A stretch of DNA of 64,000 bases from Paraspadella gotoi (GCA_051294375.1 CM119265.1:17922484-17986483); one strand, 5' to 3'; positions 36,829 through 49,240 are shown, counted from the stretch's first letter. Made by a program: numbers and translations. The notes: generated from the letters alone by a model not told the origin.

Positions 36829-39483
36829 ATTTCTACCTATCTCTCAATCACGTATTCTCTTACTGTAATAGTATATCCGGTGGCGGCGGCGGCAGCTACG
36901 GCGTCGCCGTCAGCGCGGCCGCCTGCGCGGCGTAGGAGTACATGTGGGCGTAAGGGGATTGGGCGGCGGCGGCTGCGGCGGCCTGGCTCATCGAAGCCGT
37001 AGATCCGCCGGCTGCCGCCACGTTGTAGTTGTAGTAGGAGGAGGAGCCAAGTTGTGACGCCTGCTGCGTGTAGGGGCTCATGTTGGCCGCGGCCATGGAG
37101 TAGGTGTTGAAGGGCGACCACGTTGGCTGGCGGGGAGGTAAGGGTAATAGTGGGTAAGGGATGAGGGAAGGTTAATTAATAGGAAAAGAATGCGTATAAC
37201 GAACGTCTCGGATTTCGAACCGCATAATTTGCTCGAACGAGATAAGATAAAAATGAACTCGCGACCGAGATTTAGGTTGACGTAAAAGTTGGCGCGGTTG
37301 CGCTCACGCTCTTACCTGCAAAAGTGGATTTCCTCTTCCGTCCAAAAGACCCTGCATGCCGAATTTGTCCTTCTTGAAGATATTCTTGATCTTCCTACGA
37401 GGCTGATACTTGTAGTCCGGATGCTCTTGCAGATGTTGCGCGCGCAACCTGACCGGAGAAAAGAAGCAGGAATAAACAAAATGGCGGAGATAAAACTGGG
37501 ATTAGATTTCGAAAAAAAAAGAAGAGGGAGAGGATATAAAAATCTTTTGAAACTCGATCCACGGATTGTGTAAGAGAGAAACATGAAAGGAGAAAGAGAA
37601 AGGAGAGAGAGAGAAAGGGAAGAGGGGGAGAGAGAGGGAGAGGGAGAGATAGATATAATTTTCTCTCCGTCGCTCCTTTTTCATTTTTTTTATTTTTTTG
37701 CTTTTTAAATTTTTAAAATTTTTAAATTTGATCACAATTTTTAGTTCTCCGTTCTCTGAAGCAAAGGGTTTCTTTCTCACCTCTTGGCCTCCTCAATAAA
37801 AGGCCGTTTCTCTGTCTCGCTCAACGCTTTCCACTGTTCCCCCAACAACTTGGAGATTTCCGAGTTGTGCATCTTGGGATTTTCCTGCGAGATCTTACGG
37901 CGCTGGGCGCGGGACCAGACCTGATGGAGTTGGTTGTCAGTCAGTTTAAACAAAGCTTTATTATTTCAAATATAATCCGACAGAAATATATTCAGATAAA
38001 AAAAGCCCTTACCATGAACGCGTTCATAGGCCTTTTGACGCGCTCCATTTGTTTGGCTTTCGAGTTTGATACGGTTGATGAGTTGAGGCCGGCTCCTGTC
38101 CCGGATGTAATTGGGGGACTCGTGTTGAGACCAGGAGAGCCACTGGAGCCTCCGCCGAGATTCGTCTCGCCGGTTGAGTGGCTAATTCCTTTGGAAAAGA
38201 TGTTTAAACAAATGTTTAAAGCCTCGATGAATGTGTAAGGGATGATTATTTAATATGATCTTAAATATGATCTTAAATCACTAAAATACAGATTTTGACT
38301 TACCCGACATGTGATGATGTGAGGTTCCGTGACTGATTCCATGGTGATGGTGAGAATGATTGGCGTTGGACACGGAGCCAATGGGAGAATTGTTCGTCGA
38401 CGGAACGATGTCGGGGGAGAGCTTAAAGAGGGAAAAAGGAAACAATCCGTAAAAAGGGAGTCCCTGGCAACAATCTCGACAAACACAACAATCCCAAAAA
38501 CAGCGCCATTTTGATTTTATACCTGTTGACCGGTGTTGTGATGAGAGCTTGGGGCCAAGTGTGACAAGTGGCTCGTTTGGCTGGAAAGGTTTTGGTTGTT
38601 GGCCGTCGATGATAGAAGACTGTCAAAAGCAACAACAATAACATTTCAAGTCATGGAAAAATATATTATGATTTGTGAATGCCAAGTCATGCCTTACCCA
38701 TGGGATCCGTGATAAAGAGAATGGTGATGCGAACCGCTACTCATCCCGTTGAGATGGTGATGATTGTGAAGTCCCATGGACGTCTGCGAGTGAATAGCAA
38801 AAGAGCAATGAATCCTCTAAGAATACGACAGAGATCTAAGCAGTAAAATTTTGTTCTCTAATTTTGACATATGAGATATCGTACATGATTTCTATTATCA
38901 AGAGATTTACCTGAGTCAGATGTTGAGGCGACAATAAGTGGTGACTGTGAAGATGCTGCATTCCTCCTTTTTTTTTCCATTAAAGCGAAAATAAAAAAAT
39001 ATGAATTTTGATTTAAAAGTTACAATAATGAAATTGTTTTAAGTTGCAACTTGACGGGCCTAATGTGGTTGAGTGCAATTGAGATTGTTCTCCCAACTCA
39101 CCTGTTTCTCCGACGGGCGAATGATGATGACCCATGGAACCCTGAAGCGCTGAGGGTGAGAGTTGATTCGGGGAATTCATGCCTGCGATACATACATGTA
39201 TTGATTAATAATCTTTAATCATTTCATAAGGTCGAACCCAATTAATATTTTTAAAGGCGATCATAAGGGCGGCGTTGGATTACGTGTAAGACAAAAGAAA
39301 TCACCCGGTGTGGACGCAACAGGTTTACTTTAAGCGAGTCACTCGTCTTTTTCAAAGCGATTTTTTTTTAAATATCGATTAATATTAGTAATATTAGTAA
39401 TATTAGTAATATCGTAGTCGAGATCCGAGTTCCTTGATTTTTAAACTTCGTTCGAATAAAAGAAGACTCAAAACTTTCTCAAC

Positions 39484-39568
<85 letters not shown>

Positions 39569-41450
39569 TTTGTAAAAACTAAAAGGAATACCGACTGGGA
39601 CGCGCGCGGTCTTGTCCCAGTGGCCAAGCCCAACTTAGCGTCAATTTACCGCCCACGACGTCGATTCTCCTCAACTCTTCGTCTTCGCTGGAGACGTTTT
39701 CGTAAACGATCGTCGTCTTTGTCGCCGCCAAGCCCTGATTCTCTTCGGGATTAGATGGAAGGGGCATCGGCTGCATGGACTGCATGGGCTGCATCGGCTG
39801 CATCGGCTGCATCGGCTGCATCGGCTGAATCGGCTGCGACTGTTGCGCCTCTGTTGTAAGAAGATTTAAAAAAAAAAACGGCATCGCCAATTAATTTCCC
39901 CGTCGGATTTTCGTTCCTTGACTCTCCCTTTCTCTTTAAAGGAACGCTGACCGGAAGAATGGTTGATCAATGGGTGTGGTTGCTGTGGGAAGTGCTGCTT
40001 TTCCGACGGCTCGTAGCGCGGCTGACGCTGCTGCGTCGGAATAGACTTTTGTAACGGATGGTTTTGACGTCCGTTGTCGGTGCCACTTTTGCGCCGGAGT
40101 TTGACGACGGCGGGTCGTTTGTGAGCGGGCATCATCAGGATGGCGTTGTAGGCGGCGGCGTCTGCTTCGGACGCGCAGAGCGAGAAGCAATTGACTCGAT
40201 CGCGCCATTGAGTGATGCGGCGCGAAGAAAGCACATGATTGAGCTCCTTGGCGGCTGACACGGCGGAATTGGCCGATGCCTCCACGGTGGGCTTGTTGGT
40301 ATCGCTAAATCGCGAGTCAGAATCGCTGCTTTGTACGGCGACCTGACCCTGGGGCGGAACTGCGGCGGTGACAACGTTGCCTATGGCGTTAGAGACGCTG
40401 GCGGCGTAACCTTCGTCCGGAAGAAAGAAGAGCTCCTCGGATTCGGAGGCGTTCGTGATGTGCGTCGCTTGAAAATGACGCATCGCCGAATTGAGAATTC
40501 CTTCTTCTGACGAGAATTGACTGTCGAAGGAACCTTCCTTATAGTGAGGGTGGAGAGCTTTGTGAGGATGCTGGACGTCTCCAAGCCCGGACGAGTCCGA
40601 GGAGGCGTTCCCGCCTGCGTCTGCCATGCTCAGACCTTCGCCGACGCCTACGACGACGTAATTGTGAGACATCCCTCCATGAAGATCTCCGTGAGATTGA
40701 TCGAGGCTTCGGTGATAGTGAGAAAGCTCGCTTTGAAGGCCCGCGTCCACGGTGGGCTTGGCGGAGCGTCGGGAAGGCTTGCCCGACATGTTGAAGGCGC
40801 CGACGGTGTCTTGGCTGAAATCGGAACTGTCCCTGTCTTCGTCGTCGAAAGGTGAGGTGACGACGATGGCCTCCGCCGTCGCCAGTTCCGTCTGATGCTC
40901 CTTCAGGTTCTCGCGGTTCAGGAAGTTGATCCTCGTCATCTCCGTCAAGGGCGCCACCTCTGAGCGGCAGACTGATGGGTCGAACTCAGCCACGGCGACG
41001 CCAGCTGCCTGCGTCGTCGTCGTCATGGGCGGATAAAAGGCGGTGGATCTGGAGGCGACGGATGAAGCGACGACGCCGTTGGGCGGTGAGCCGGTGGCGG
41101 CATCGGCCGAGTTGTACCCGGAACTGCCGTTACCTCGGACGACCGCGTCGGAGGAATAAGTGAAAGAGGAAGGAACGGCCACTCGCGAAATTTTACGTCG
41201 TTGTTGAAGTTCCGGGGAGGAAGTGAGCGAGTCGGACTCTGAAGGGGTAAGTCGGCGGATTAGGGTTAATGGGTGACAATGCTCAATCGCTTCCGAATAC
41301 ATTACTGTGAAAACAATACAATAAAGACAAAGGAGTAATTGACAAACAAAAACAATCAGAGTTTACGTCCTCCCTACTTTTGTTTTTCGAGCCATCCGTA
41401 GACGGGGAAGAGCAGGGCGAGCAGTCCGAGGAACTCGATCCAGAATACAT
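36060..41450 (-). CDS. SOX transcription factor, SoxB-like, 15 coding exons
   Basis: Exons in transcript order: 41450-41378, 41238-39952, 39850-39650, 39182-39102, 38966-38911, 38783-38698, 38619-38523, 38421-38304, 38188-38013, 37920-37781, 37448-37316, 37126-36900, 36683-36568, 36480-36349, 36157-36060 (TGA). Every junction is GT-AG with matching phase, giving about 1006 residues. The HMG box (about 716-794) reads [16 protein letters not shown], then [29 protein letters not shown] and [12 protein letters not shown]. It bends DNA in the nucleus by minor-groove binding at CATTGT-like sites. The [10 protein letters not shown] start and the LSLTHM end fit SoxB1. Residues before the box hold a long Ser-rich exon, a Gln-Pro-Met repeat and a His/Ser-rich region. 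After the box come an Ala/Tyr-rich region and a Ser/Gly-rich tail. Two introns cut the HMG box, unlike vertebrate SoxB genes. Exon 5 could start three bases later. The least certain point is whether the first three exons belong to this gene. Confidence 0.88.
36739..36827. repeat. (CT)n microsatellite in a SOX intron
   Basis: About 89 bp of CT on the plus strand, GA on the gene's sense strand, inside the 216-bp intron 36684-36899. Confidence 0.95.
37316..38042 (-). other. HMG-box coding region of the SOX gene (three exons)
   Basis: The box is encoded by the end of exon 38188-38013, all of 37920-37781 and most of 37448-37316. The introns lie after NAFM (phase 0) and inside the Arg codon of AKR/LR (phase 2). 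Differences from the usual SoxB1 box: Ala for Gly after VWSR, IS for MA after [12 protein letters not shown] for RLGAEWKLL, and AQHLQ for ALHMK. The DNA-intercalating FM pair and the core Asn-Ala-Phe are intact. Confidence 0.95.
39487..39564. repeat. (CT)n microsatellite in a SOX intron
   Basis: About 78 bp of perfect CT in the intron between SOX exons 3 and 4. Confidence 0.95.
39650..41450 (-). other. N-terminal extension exons 1-3 of the SOX model (alternatively a separate gene)
   Basis: Exon 1 starts [16 protein letters not shown]. Exon 2 is 1287 nt and Ser/Ala-rich, with [23 protein letters not shown] and a Gln/Pro/His-rich end. Exon 3 carries Gln-Pro-Met repeats and [14 protein letters not shown]. 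No known domain was recognised. Exon 3 ends GGC G before gtaaat (phase 1), and the next SOX exon starts GC ATG AAT (phase 1), so the join reads VVGGMNSPNQ. If these exons form their own gene, exon 3 would read on about 24 codons to a stop at 39579, with no AATAAA close by. The ATG at 39180-39178 could also serve as an internal SOX start. Confidence 0.6.
39763..39835. repeat. 9-bp coding minisatellite (Gln-Pro-Met)
   Basis: Imperfect repeats of ggctgcatc within SOX exon 3. On the coding strand they read Gln-Pro-Met about seven times. The period of nine keeps the frame. Confidence 0.85.
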
Positions 41451-42387
41451 GATCGTCGTTAGAAGTTGACAGGGAGACAAGATTTGCGTCCAAGGATGAA
41501 AATTAAGTTTTAAGTCGCTTGTAACGGAAGCTTTCTTCGAAGTTAAGTGGAAAACGTAAACGGATTGTAAATCTAGTAATCGTTTACGAACCGCTCTCTC
41601 AAAAATAATTCCAACCAAACAGTTCCGGTCGGAATTCGAAAACTCTAAATTCAGCTCAAAATCAAGTCGGGAAAGTGTGGCAAACGTCGGTGTGCTTGAA
41701 AAACTTGATGACGATTCTGAAATTCATTTTCCGAGAAATTGATGGACGGAAAAAGAGAAAGAGAAGCTGTCGTCGTCGTCGACGCCGTGGTCGTCGTCGA
41801 TGTAAATGTCGTCGAGAGTCTCCTACAGGAAGCGATGTACGCAAAGGAAACAAGGAGGAGCCGTCCCGCGACGGGGATGTCGTTAGAACGGCGCGTTAAC
41901 TCGGAGGATTTCAAAAGTTTAATTTGAAATTATCGATTGCGTTCGGTGAAAGTCTTTTTTTTTTGTCCGAGTGTTCTTTTCTTTTCGACTTTTGTTTGTG
42001 AGCCAAAATGTTTGGTAAGAGAAGAAAAGTCGAGAGTGATTCTTCCAAAGGTCGAAGATTGAAGTGAGAAGAGTCACGAATTGAAAAGGATGTAGCGAGT
42101 CTTTTCTTTATTAAGATTCGCCAACAAAGAGATTTAACTTTGCCTCTTCCCTCCTCCCTCCCACCTCTTCCTCCTCCCCTCCTTCTCCCCCCCGGCCAAA
42201 AGTTCAACGTCAAGATGACAACTCACGCGCCCGAAAAGAAAAAAAAACAAACAAACAATTTCTCCTCCGTCTCAATAGAGCGCCGATCGCGTAACGACGC
42301 CGACAACAAAACGCCGTTACGCTGATAGGCGTAGAGGATTGGATCTATCGCAAGGAGACGCGATAACCTCTTCGTGAGCCCCAGTGT

Positions 42388-42433
<46 letters not shown>

Positions 42434-43700
42434 AAAGGATTAACGGTGACCGCGCGTGCACCTGTTGATGGCGCCTCGAGCCGAGAGAAAGCGCCGCTCC
42501 CTTGCCTCCTCATCTTCCTCATCCTTGCCATCTCCGGCAAATTCGGTTTTGAACCGTTTGTCTTCGCCAATTCTCCCGCTCCTCCTCTTGCTCATCCTCC
42601 TCTTCCTCCTCATCTTCCCGCGCGCATTCACTTTCGCCTCCTCTTCTTTCTCCTCACCACGCGTTCACAGAAAGACGACGACGACGACGATAGTTAACGA
42701 CGAAGATGGTTTGGGTGAGACAATGGAAACGTCGAAGAAGTAATTTTAAGAGATGTCGAACAATACTTAATTTGTAAAAACTCAAGCTTGTTCTCAGATT
42801 CAGATGTTCTTCGGTATCTCTCCCCCAAAAATGAGCCCAGGTTTCCTACTAATAAATTTGCACTCTGTCTCAGTCAATTTACGGACGAATCCCGAATTTA
42901 TCAATATTTCTTTTCGATCCTAATAATCGCTTCCTCTTTCGGCGCTCCACTCGAGAGAGTTCCTCTCATAAACATAAATAAATATTCGCTCATTATCATT
43001 TTTTTTTTTAGTTTTGAATGAAGGATTTTTTTTTTCCTTTTGAGGATCAGCCTCTTCGAAAGACGTGGGAGGAATCTCGGCAAAAACTGATTGATGTCTC
43101 CCGACGCAGATAAAGTCAGAGGGAATTGTCGTCGTCGTTGTTGTTGTCCTTTTCGAAGTTGCCGTTTTGTTCGTTGACGAGGCGGGGATGCGAAAGATAC
43201 AGCTAACATTATTTTGATCAATACTGCGTCATAAATGCTGCGAATCTAATATTATATTCCATTTCACTTCGAAGCGATAAGGAACGGGTCGGATGACGGG
43301 TCGGCTATCAAAGAGAAAGAGGGCTACAGTCATTCGTTCTACGCCTCCAGCTCATCACGGAAGTAGGTTTGATTTCAAGTGAACTACTTAACTTGATCTT
43401 GATCTTACTTTTAAGGCGAGTCAACAAGTCGAATTGTCTAGCAACCTTTCTTTCAAATTTAGTGACTTTGATCTACATTATTTTTTTGGCGTTTGTAACG
43501 TCTCGCTGGTCGGACAAAAGAACATCCGAAAGGTTTTGAAAGAAAGACGGGGAAGATTCAACTTGAAAAATTAGAATTTTTAGAAAACTTACAACCGTAG
43601 AAACTGTAAATTGTAATATCAACGCGTCTATAATTTCCAAAAAGTTGGCAAAAAGGGACGCTCCTTCCAGAAAGAATATTATGCAAACATGGCTTTTCTT
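41451..43700. other. region upstream of the SOX gene
   Basis: Likely 5' UTR and promoter of the minus-strand SOX gene near 41451-41600. An (ACG)n tract of about 14 units lies at 42388-42432. A CTC/TTC-rich stretch at 42470-42660 gives a leucine-rich frame (42471-42743) that looks like a translated pyrimidine tract. No convincing exon was found. Confidence 0.4.
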
Positions 43701-44260
43701 TTTTCTTTTTTTTTCATTTTAAATAGGTTGAGTAAATAAAGGTGAAACTCGCGCACGAATAAAATTTATGTCAAAGAAAAAAAGAAGATTCGAATAAATT
43801 GGTTTGTTTACGTTTAATAGACTCGGACGCTTCCCGAAATGGTGGTAGCCGTTCCAACGTATTTTGTGTTTGTTTATGTTTATGTTTATGTTTTTTCCTT
43901 TCCAGTTTTTGTGAGGAAAAAAAAAACAAGTGACCACCAAAATGGTTTAGCATCGCTCATCGTCGTTTGGTCTTTTCTACGACTCAAAACCCATGAAGAG
44001 AATCGAAAAAAGCTCGAGAAACATAAAACGTTTTTCTCGATGGTTCACTTTTTCAATTTTTTATGCAAATGAGAATCGCCCCCCCCTCTCTCGGTCGGGA
44101 AAGGGGGGCAGAGGGGATTGAAGATAGAGGTGAGTGGTGGCGAGGGGTGGAGTGGGGTGGAGTTGGGATGGGCCGCGCCGTCGGAAATTCTTGTCTGAAG
44201 AAGGGAACGGCAACAGCTTCGCATGACAACTTGACTGGCCGATGAAACGCCATTCTCTCT

Positions 44261-44351
<91 letters not shown>

Positions 44352-44644
44352 TCCACCATCTAACTTTCAGAGAAAGAAGTAACGATTTGAACGAAAGTCG
44401 AATATATGACGATCATTACAACGAAAACAAGAGAGGATGATGTCGCTAATTACAGCGACGACGACGACGACTCGATGACGTAAGCCGGGTTTCGGGATCG
44501 GCAATCCCCCGCGGAGCAGAACCGATATCCGCGGGAAGAGTCGGCCGGAGTCGTGATGGATCGCCTTTGACATGAAAATTGAGTTCTGGCGACGATTAAT
44601 GTCCCTGCCGCGATTGAGGGAACCAGTTCCGAATGGAAAGAAGG

Positions 44645-44677
<33 letters not shown>

Positions 44678-45605
44678 AGGAGAGAGAAGAAAGAGGAGAG
44701 AAGAGAGAGAGAGAGAGAGCGAGAGAGAGAGGAATTATGAATTTGTACCTTTCCATCGAGAGGGTCTTGACTGGGCGGCGAGGACAAATAAAAAAGTCAA
44801 GGAAGAGAAAGGATTCGATTGTGCGAAGCAAAAGACCGCGAGTCAAATGCTTTTTGTTCTCGGCAGTTTTATTCTCCGCTAAACGAGAGAGAGAGAGAGA
44901 GAAAGAGAAGATTAGAGAGATAAAAAAAAAAGAGAAGAGAAGAGAAGAGAGAGAGAAGAGAAAGAAGGAGATGAGAGAGAGAGAAACTAGATAGAGTAAT
45001 AAAGTTATAGGCTCGTTTATTTCGACTAATTTTTGGGAGGCGGACGCTTTCCGTTTCGGAGCAGGAAGTCAGATGCAGTCGACGCCGCCCACAATGTGTC
45101 CCCCACATCGCAAAATGTTTGATAAAAGTTCAATCACAGACACAGCGGATCCGTCTTCATGGAATTCAAGATCGTTTACATCCACGGTGCGACTGTGAGA
45201 TTCGGAAACACAAAGATGTCGTCTCCAAGAAATCGTTACCGTGTCAAACTGTCTTTTTCAATCTTGCCATCATTCTGACATCTACTAGGAAGAAGACGAG
45301 AGACCGTGGAATGGTAAGAATAGAATAAAGTAGACAGAAAAACCGGAAAGAAAAAGCAAAAAAGAAAGAAAAAGGAAAGAAAAAGGAAAGAGACCCCCAG
45401 TGAAGGCGACTTGGCTGCTCTTTCTCCCAAAATTATTGCCGACTGTCCATTCTTAAAAAAAAAGAAAAGAAAAAAGAAAAGCAGAGAGGCGAGATTCTGG
45501 ATCGGAACCGATCGTCCTTCCCTCGTCATTCGCCTCTCGATGTGTGTCCCGTTTGACGAAACCGCGACTCACCCACTCTCACCCACCTGCCCCTCGTTTT
45601 TCTTC
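43701..45605. other. repeat-rich intergenic
   Basis: Contains a (CT)n array at about 44263-44347, GA arrays at about 44645-44733 and 44887-44990, and A-rich tracts. Frames here are short or repeat-derived. Confidence 0.5.
44263..44347. repeat. (CT)n microsatellite
   Basis: About 85 bp of nearly perfect CT. Confidence 0.95.
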
Positions 45606-45797
45606 NNNNNNNNNNNNNNNNNNNNNNNNNNNNNNNNNNNNNNNNNNNNNNNNNNNNNNNNNNNNNNNNNNNNNNNNNNNNNNNNNNNNNNNNNNNNNNN
45701 NNNNNNNNNNNNNNNNNNNNNNNNNNNNNNNNNNNNNNNNNNNNNNNNNNNNNNNNNNNNNNNNNNNNNNNNNNNNNNNNNNNNNNNNNNNNNNNNN
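45606..45797. other. assembly gap, 192 N
   Basis: The largest gap in the window. It is followed by a GTC/ATC-rich tract, so the missing part may be microsatellite. Confidence 1.
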
Positions 45798-46721
45798 CGT
45801 CAACATTAGTCTCATTGTCGATGGTATCGTCGTCGTGGTCATCGTCGTCAGTTTCGTCGTTATCGTCGTTTTCGTCGTCATCGTCGTCGAGATTTTGAAA
45901 ATCTTGAAAAAATAGTTTACGAGTTTTATTCCGGAAAAAAAGGGGGGGACGGCAACGTTGGCATGGTTGTGGAGAGTGAACATTAATTTCCTTTAATTAC
46001 CGGATTTTTTTGTTTCAACATTGCCTGGGAGGTCCGAAAATCGCGGGTGCCTAACAAAAGGAGTCGTTCCTTCGTGATTTACGGGATTTTTGTCGCGAAA
46101 CTTCGTTCGTAAAGCATCGATAGAGAATGAGTCTGACAGAGAGAGAAAGATTTTATTTGCTCGTTACCCGGTTCTTATTTTTTTTTGGTGGAAGGAAAAA
46201 AAAACGTGGCCAATGAGACTTTTGTTAGACTCTTCTTTGTTTGATTTGAGATTAATGCTTCATTTGCTTTTTTAAAAATCAAAACGTCTTTATCTTTTTT
46301 TTTATTTCATAATCATTGCTCGAGAGCTTTTTGAAACATTTCCAGAGGTTATTGTACTCAATTTGATTATAATCATATAAATATAGTCGACTTCCCGCGT
46401 AGCTTTACAAATCTTACGTTGTTGGAAATAAATGTAATAATTACTCGTGGTTGTATATTTATTTTTTCGTTAAATATTCTTTTGGTTCATCTGCCTCTTT
46501 CTCTGTACGTCTTTACATAAATCACTTCAATATCTCTTAGCGAGATATTCTAATTGGGTTCTCTAATTTATTTCTTTGCTAATCGCTCTCATCTCCTCTC
46601 TTTTCTTCCCCTCTTTGCCTTCCTTTTCCTCTCGTCCTCGCCACTCTACGCCCCCACCCCCACCCCGCCCCCTATGACCATCTCCCTTTTCCTCATTCCC
46701 CCGTCGACCATTTTTCCAGCT

Positions 46722-46892
46722 TCGAATTTTTCGGCGCCGCGAGGAGTCATCATTCGACGCCGATTTTCTCGACGTGGCGCCGCAGCCGGCGCCGACAAGG
46801 ATGGCAAAATTCCCTCTTTTGATTTCGATTCGGAAAAACAACAACCTAAATTTAGGTTTCTATGGGTCGACCGCAAGGTGGCTGGGCTGGAG
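46722..46892 (+). CDS. possible internal exon, unidentified
   Basis: Bounded by an acceptor (ccatttttccag, 46710-46721) and a donor (ggag then gtgact, 46893). Two frames are open through it. One reads APRGVIIRRRFSRRG and SFDFDSEKQQPKFRF. The other reads REESSFDADFLDVAPQ. GC is higher than the flanks. No neighbour exon or domain was found, so this is a weak prediction. Confidence 0.2.
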
Positions 46893-46989
46893 GTGACTTG
46901 CTTAAAATACTCGTCTGTTCTACTTGTTTGCAATCACTTTTCATTTGTTTATATTTCGATACTTAATACTCTAATTAATGAGTTAATTA

Positions 46990-47330
46990 ATTGGTTAATT
47001 AATTGGTAATTCTTCTTTCATTCATTCATTCATTCATTCATTCATTCGTTCATTCATTCATTCATTCATTCATTCATTCATTAATTCATTCATTCATTCA
47101 TTCATTCATTCATTCATTTATTCATTCTTTATTTCATTCATTCATTCATTCATACATTCTAGTTTCTTTTACATGACAGCTTTTTCAATTCCTTCCTTTC
47201 TTCCTCATCTATTCATCCTTCCTTCTCTCTTCCCTTCCTCTTCCTCCTTCCTTCCTTCTTCCTTCCTCCTTCCTTCCTTCCTTCCTTCCTTCTTCCTTCC
47301 TTCCTTCCTTCCTTCCTTCCTTCCTACCCT
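46990..47330. repeat. CATT tetranucleotide array followed by TTCC array
   Basis: CATT repeats run from about 47008 to 47153 with a few variants. A TTCC-rich tract follows at about 47205-47330. Confidence 0.9.
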
Positions 47331-47661
47331 CGTCAAGAAGCGAAATGGTTAACGAAACAAAAAAACAAAAACAAAACCGATCCCTCTACCGAAAATCTTA
47401 ACCACTCCGTCGAACCGACGCAATCCCGCTCATCCAAACCTCCCGCGCGAATTTAAAAAAAGAAAAGAAATGACATGGTTTTAACGAAACAGCACCAGCA
47501 CCGGGCAGCACCTGCCCGTGTTTTTTCACCCGAATCCGTGTTTGGTTGTTTTGTCTTTTGTTTCTCCGTCGAAGCGAACGACTCGACTTTGTTTCTTCTC
47601 ACAACAAACGAGGGGGAGAGTAATGAAGTAATTAACGATATTTCTAAATTTAGCGGAGCGT

Positions 47662-47696
<35 letters not shown>

Positions 47697-47857
47697 ATTA
47701 TTTTTTTTTTGGTGTGGAGGAAGAGGGGTACAACGAGGAATCTGGGGCATCGACTTTTTTTGATGCTCTTTTGTTCTGTAGTCGGTGTGTGCCAGGCGCC
47801 ACGTTGTGCGTTCGGTAATAGGTTTATAAAAAAATACAAAGGAATTTAGTAGTGATA

Positions 47858-47902
<45 letters not shown>

Positions 47903-47993
47903 CGAAAGAGAAAGAAAATGAGAGCGAGTAAATTAAGAAGAAAGAAAGTGAGAAAGAAAGAGGAGATAGCGGGGAGAAAGAAACGGTAAAGAG

Positions 47994-48180
47994 GCGGATC
48001 TGTGTTCAAGAGAAGCCGCTTAGTTAATTGGCATTCCGCCGAAATGAAGAAAAAAAAACCCCTTTTATCGTCTCGGGGAATCTTCTTTCTTTCTTTCTCA
48101 GAGGATCCTGGTTTCTTTATGTTTTCTTTTTTTTATAATATTCAGATTTTCTTCATTGAAAATCATTTTTAACTCTCTTT

Positions 48181-48244
<64 letters not shown>

Positions 48245-48399
48245 TTTTTCTTTTTTCTTTTTTTTTCTTTCTTTCTTTCTTTCTTTCTTTAATTAAATTA
48301 ATTATTAATTAATTAATTAATTAATTAATTTCTAATATTATATTATTTATTTATTATTTATTTATTTATTTATATTTATTTATTTATTTATATTTATTT

Positions 48400-48447
<48 letters not shown>

Positions 48448-48452
48448 TTTGT

Positions 48453-48483
<31 letters not shown>

Positions 48484-48543
48484 TTTTATCTATTTTCTAT
48501 CTTTTTTTTCTATCTTTCTTTCTTTTTTCTCTTTATTTCCTTT

Positions 48544-48578
<35 letters not shown>

Positions 48579-48579
48579 T
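47994..48579. repeat. TTTC/TTTA microsatellite block, copy 1
   Basis: Starts gcggatctgtgttcaagag, then unique sequence, a TTTC array, ATTA/TTTA arrays, and ends at a 25-N gap. It repeats after the gap. Confidence 0.9.
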
Positions 48580-48604
48580 NNNNNNNNNNNNNNNNNNNNN
48601 NNNN
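48580..48604. other. assembly gap, 25 N
   Basis: Placeholder gap separating two copies of the same block. Confidence 1.
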
Positions 48605-48790
48605 GCGGATCTGTGTTCAAGAGAAGCCGCTTAGTTAATTGGCATTCCGCCGAAAGAAGAAAAAAAACCCCTTTTATTACGTCTCGGGAATCTTCTTTCT
48701 TTCTTTCTCAGAGGATCCTGGTTTCTTTATGTTTTCTTTTTTTATATAGTTCAGATTTTCTTCATTGAAAATCATTTTTAACTCTCTTTT

Positions 48791-48850
<60 letters not shown>

Positions 48851-49129
48851 TTCTTTTTTTTCTTTTTTTTCTTTACTCTTCTTTCTATAAATAATTAATT
48901 ATTTAATTAATTAATTAATTAATTAATTTATAATTATTATTATTTATTTATTATTTATTTATTTATTTTATTTATTTATTTATTTATTTTTTTTGTTTTT
49001 TATTTATTTATTTATTTATTTATTTATTATTTATTTTATCTATTTTCTATCTTTTTTTCTATCTTTCTTTCTTTTTTCTCTTTATTTCCTTTTTATTTAT
49101 TTATTTATTTATTTATTTATTATTTATTT

Positions 49130-49165
<36 letters not shown>

Positions 49166-49177
49166 TTTTTTCTTTCT

Positions 49178-49230
<53 letters not shown>

Positions 49231-49240
49231 ATTTCTATCT
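48605..49240. repeat. TTTC/TTTA microsatellite block, copy 2
   Basis: Restarts with gcggatctgtgttcaagag immediately after the gap and repeats the order of copy 1 with small indels, ending in a TTTC array. Probably the same locus assembled twice. Confidence 0.9.

Noticed and set aside
36896-36898. TAG as the SOX stop codon
   Set aside because: The donor overlapping it (cc then gtagct, phase 2) joins in phase to three further exons ending in LSLTHM, a conserved SoxB1-type tail.
42471-42743. Plus-strand ORF with a leucine-rich hydrophobic stretch
   Set aside because: The stretch is a CTC/CTT pyrimidine tract read in one frame; there is no splice or promoter evidence.
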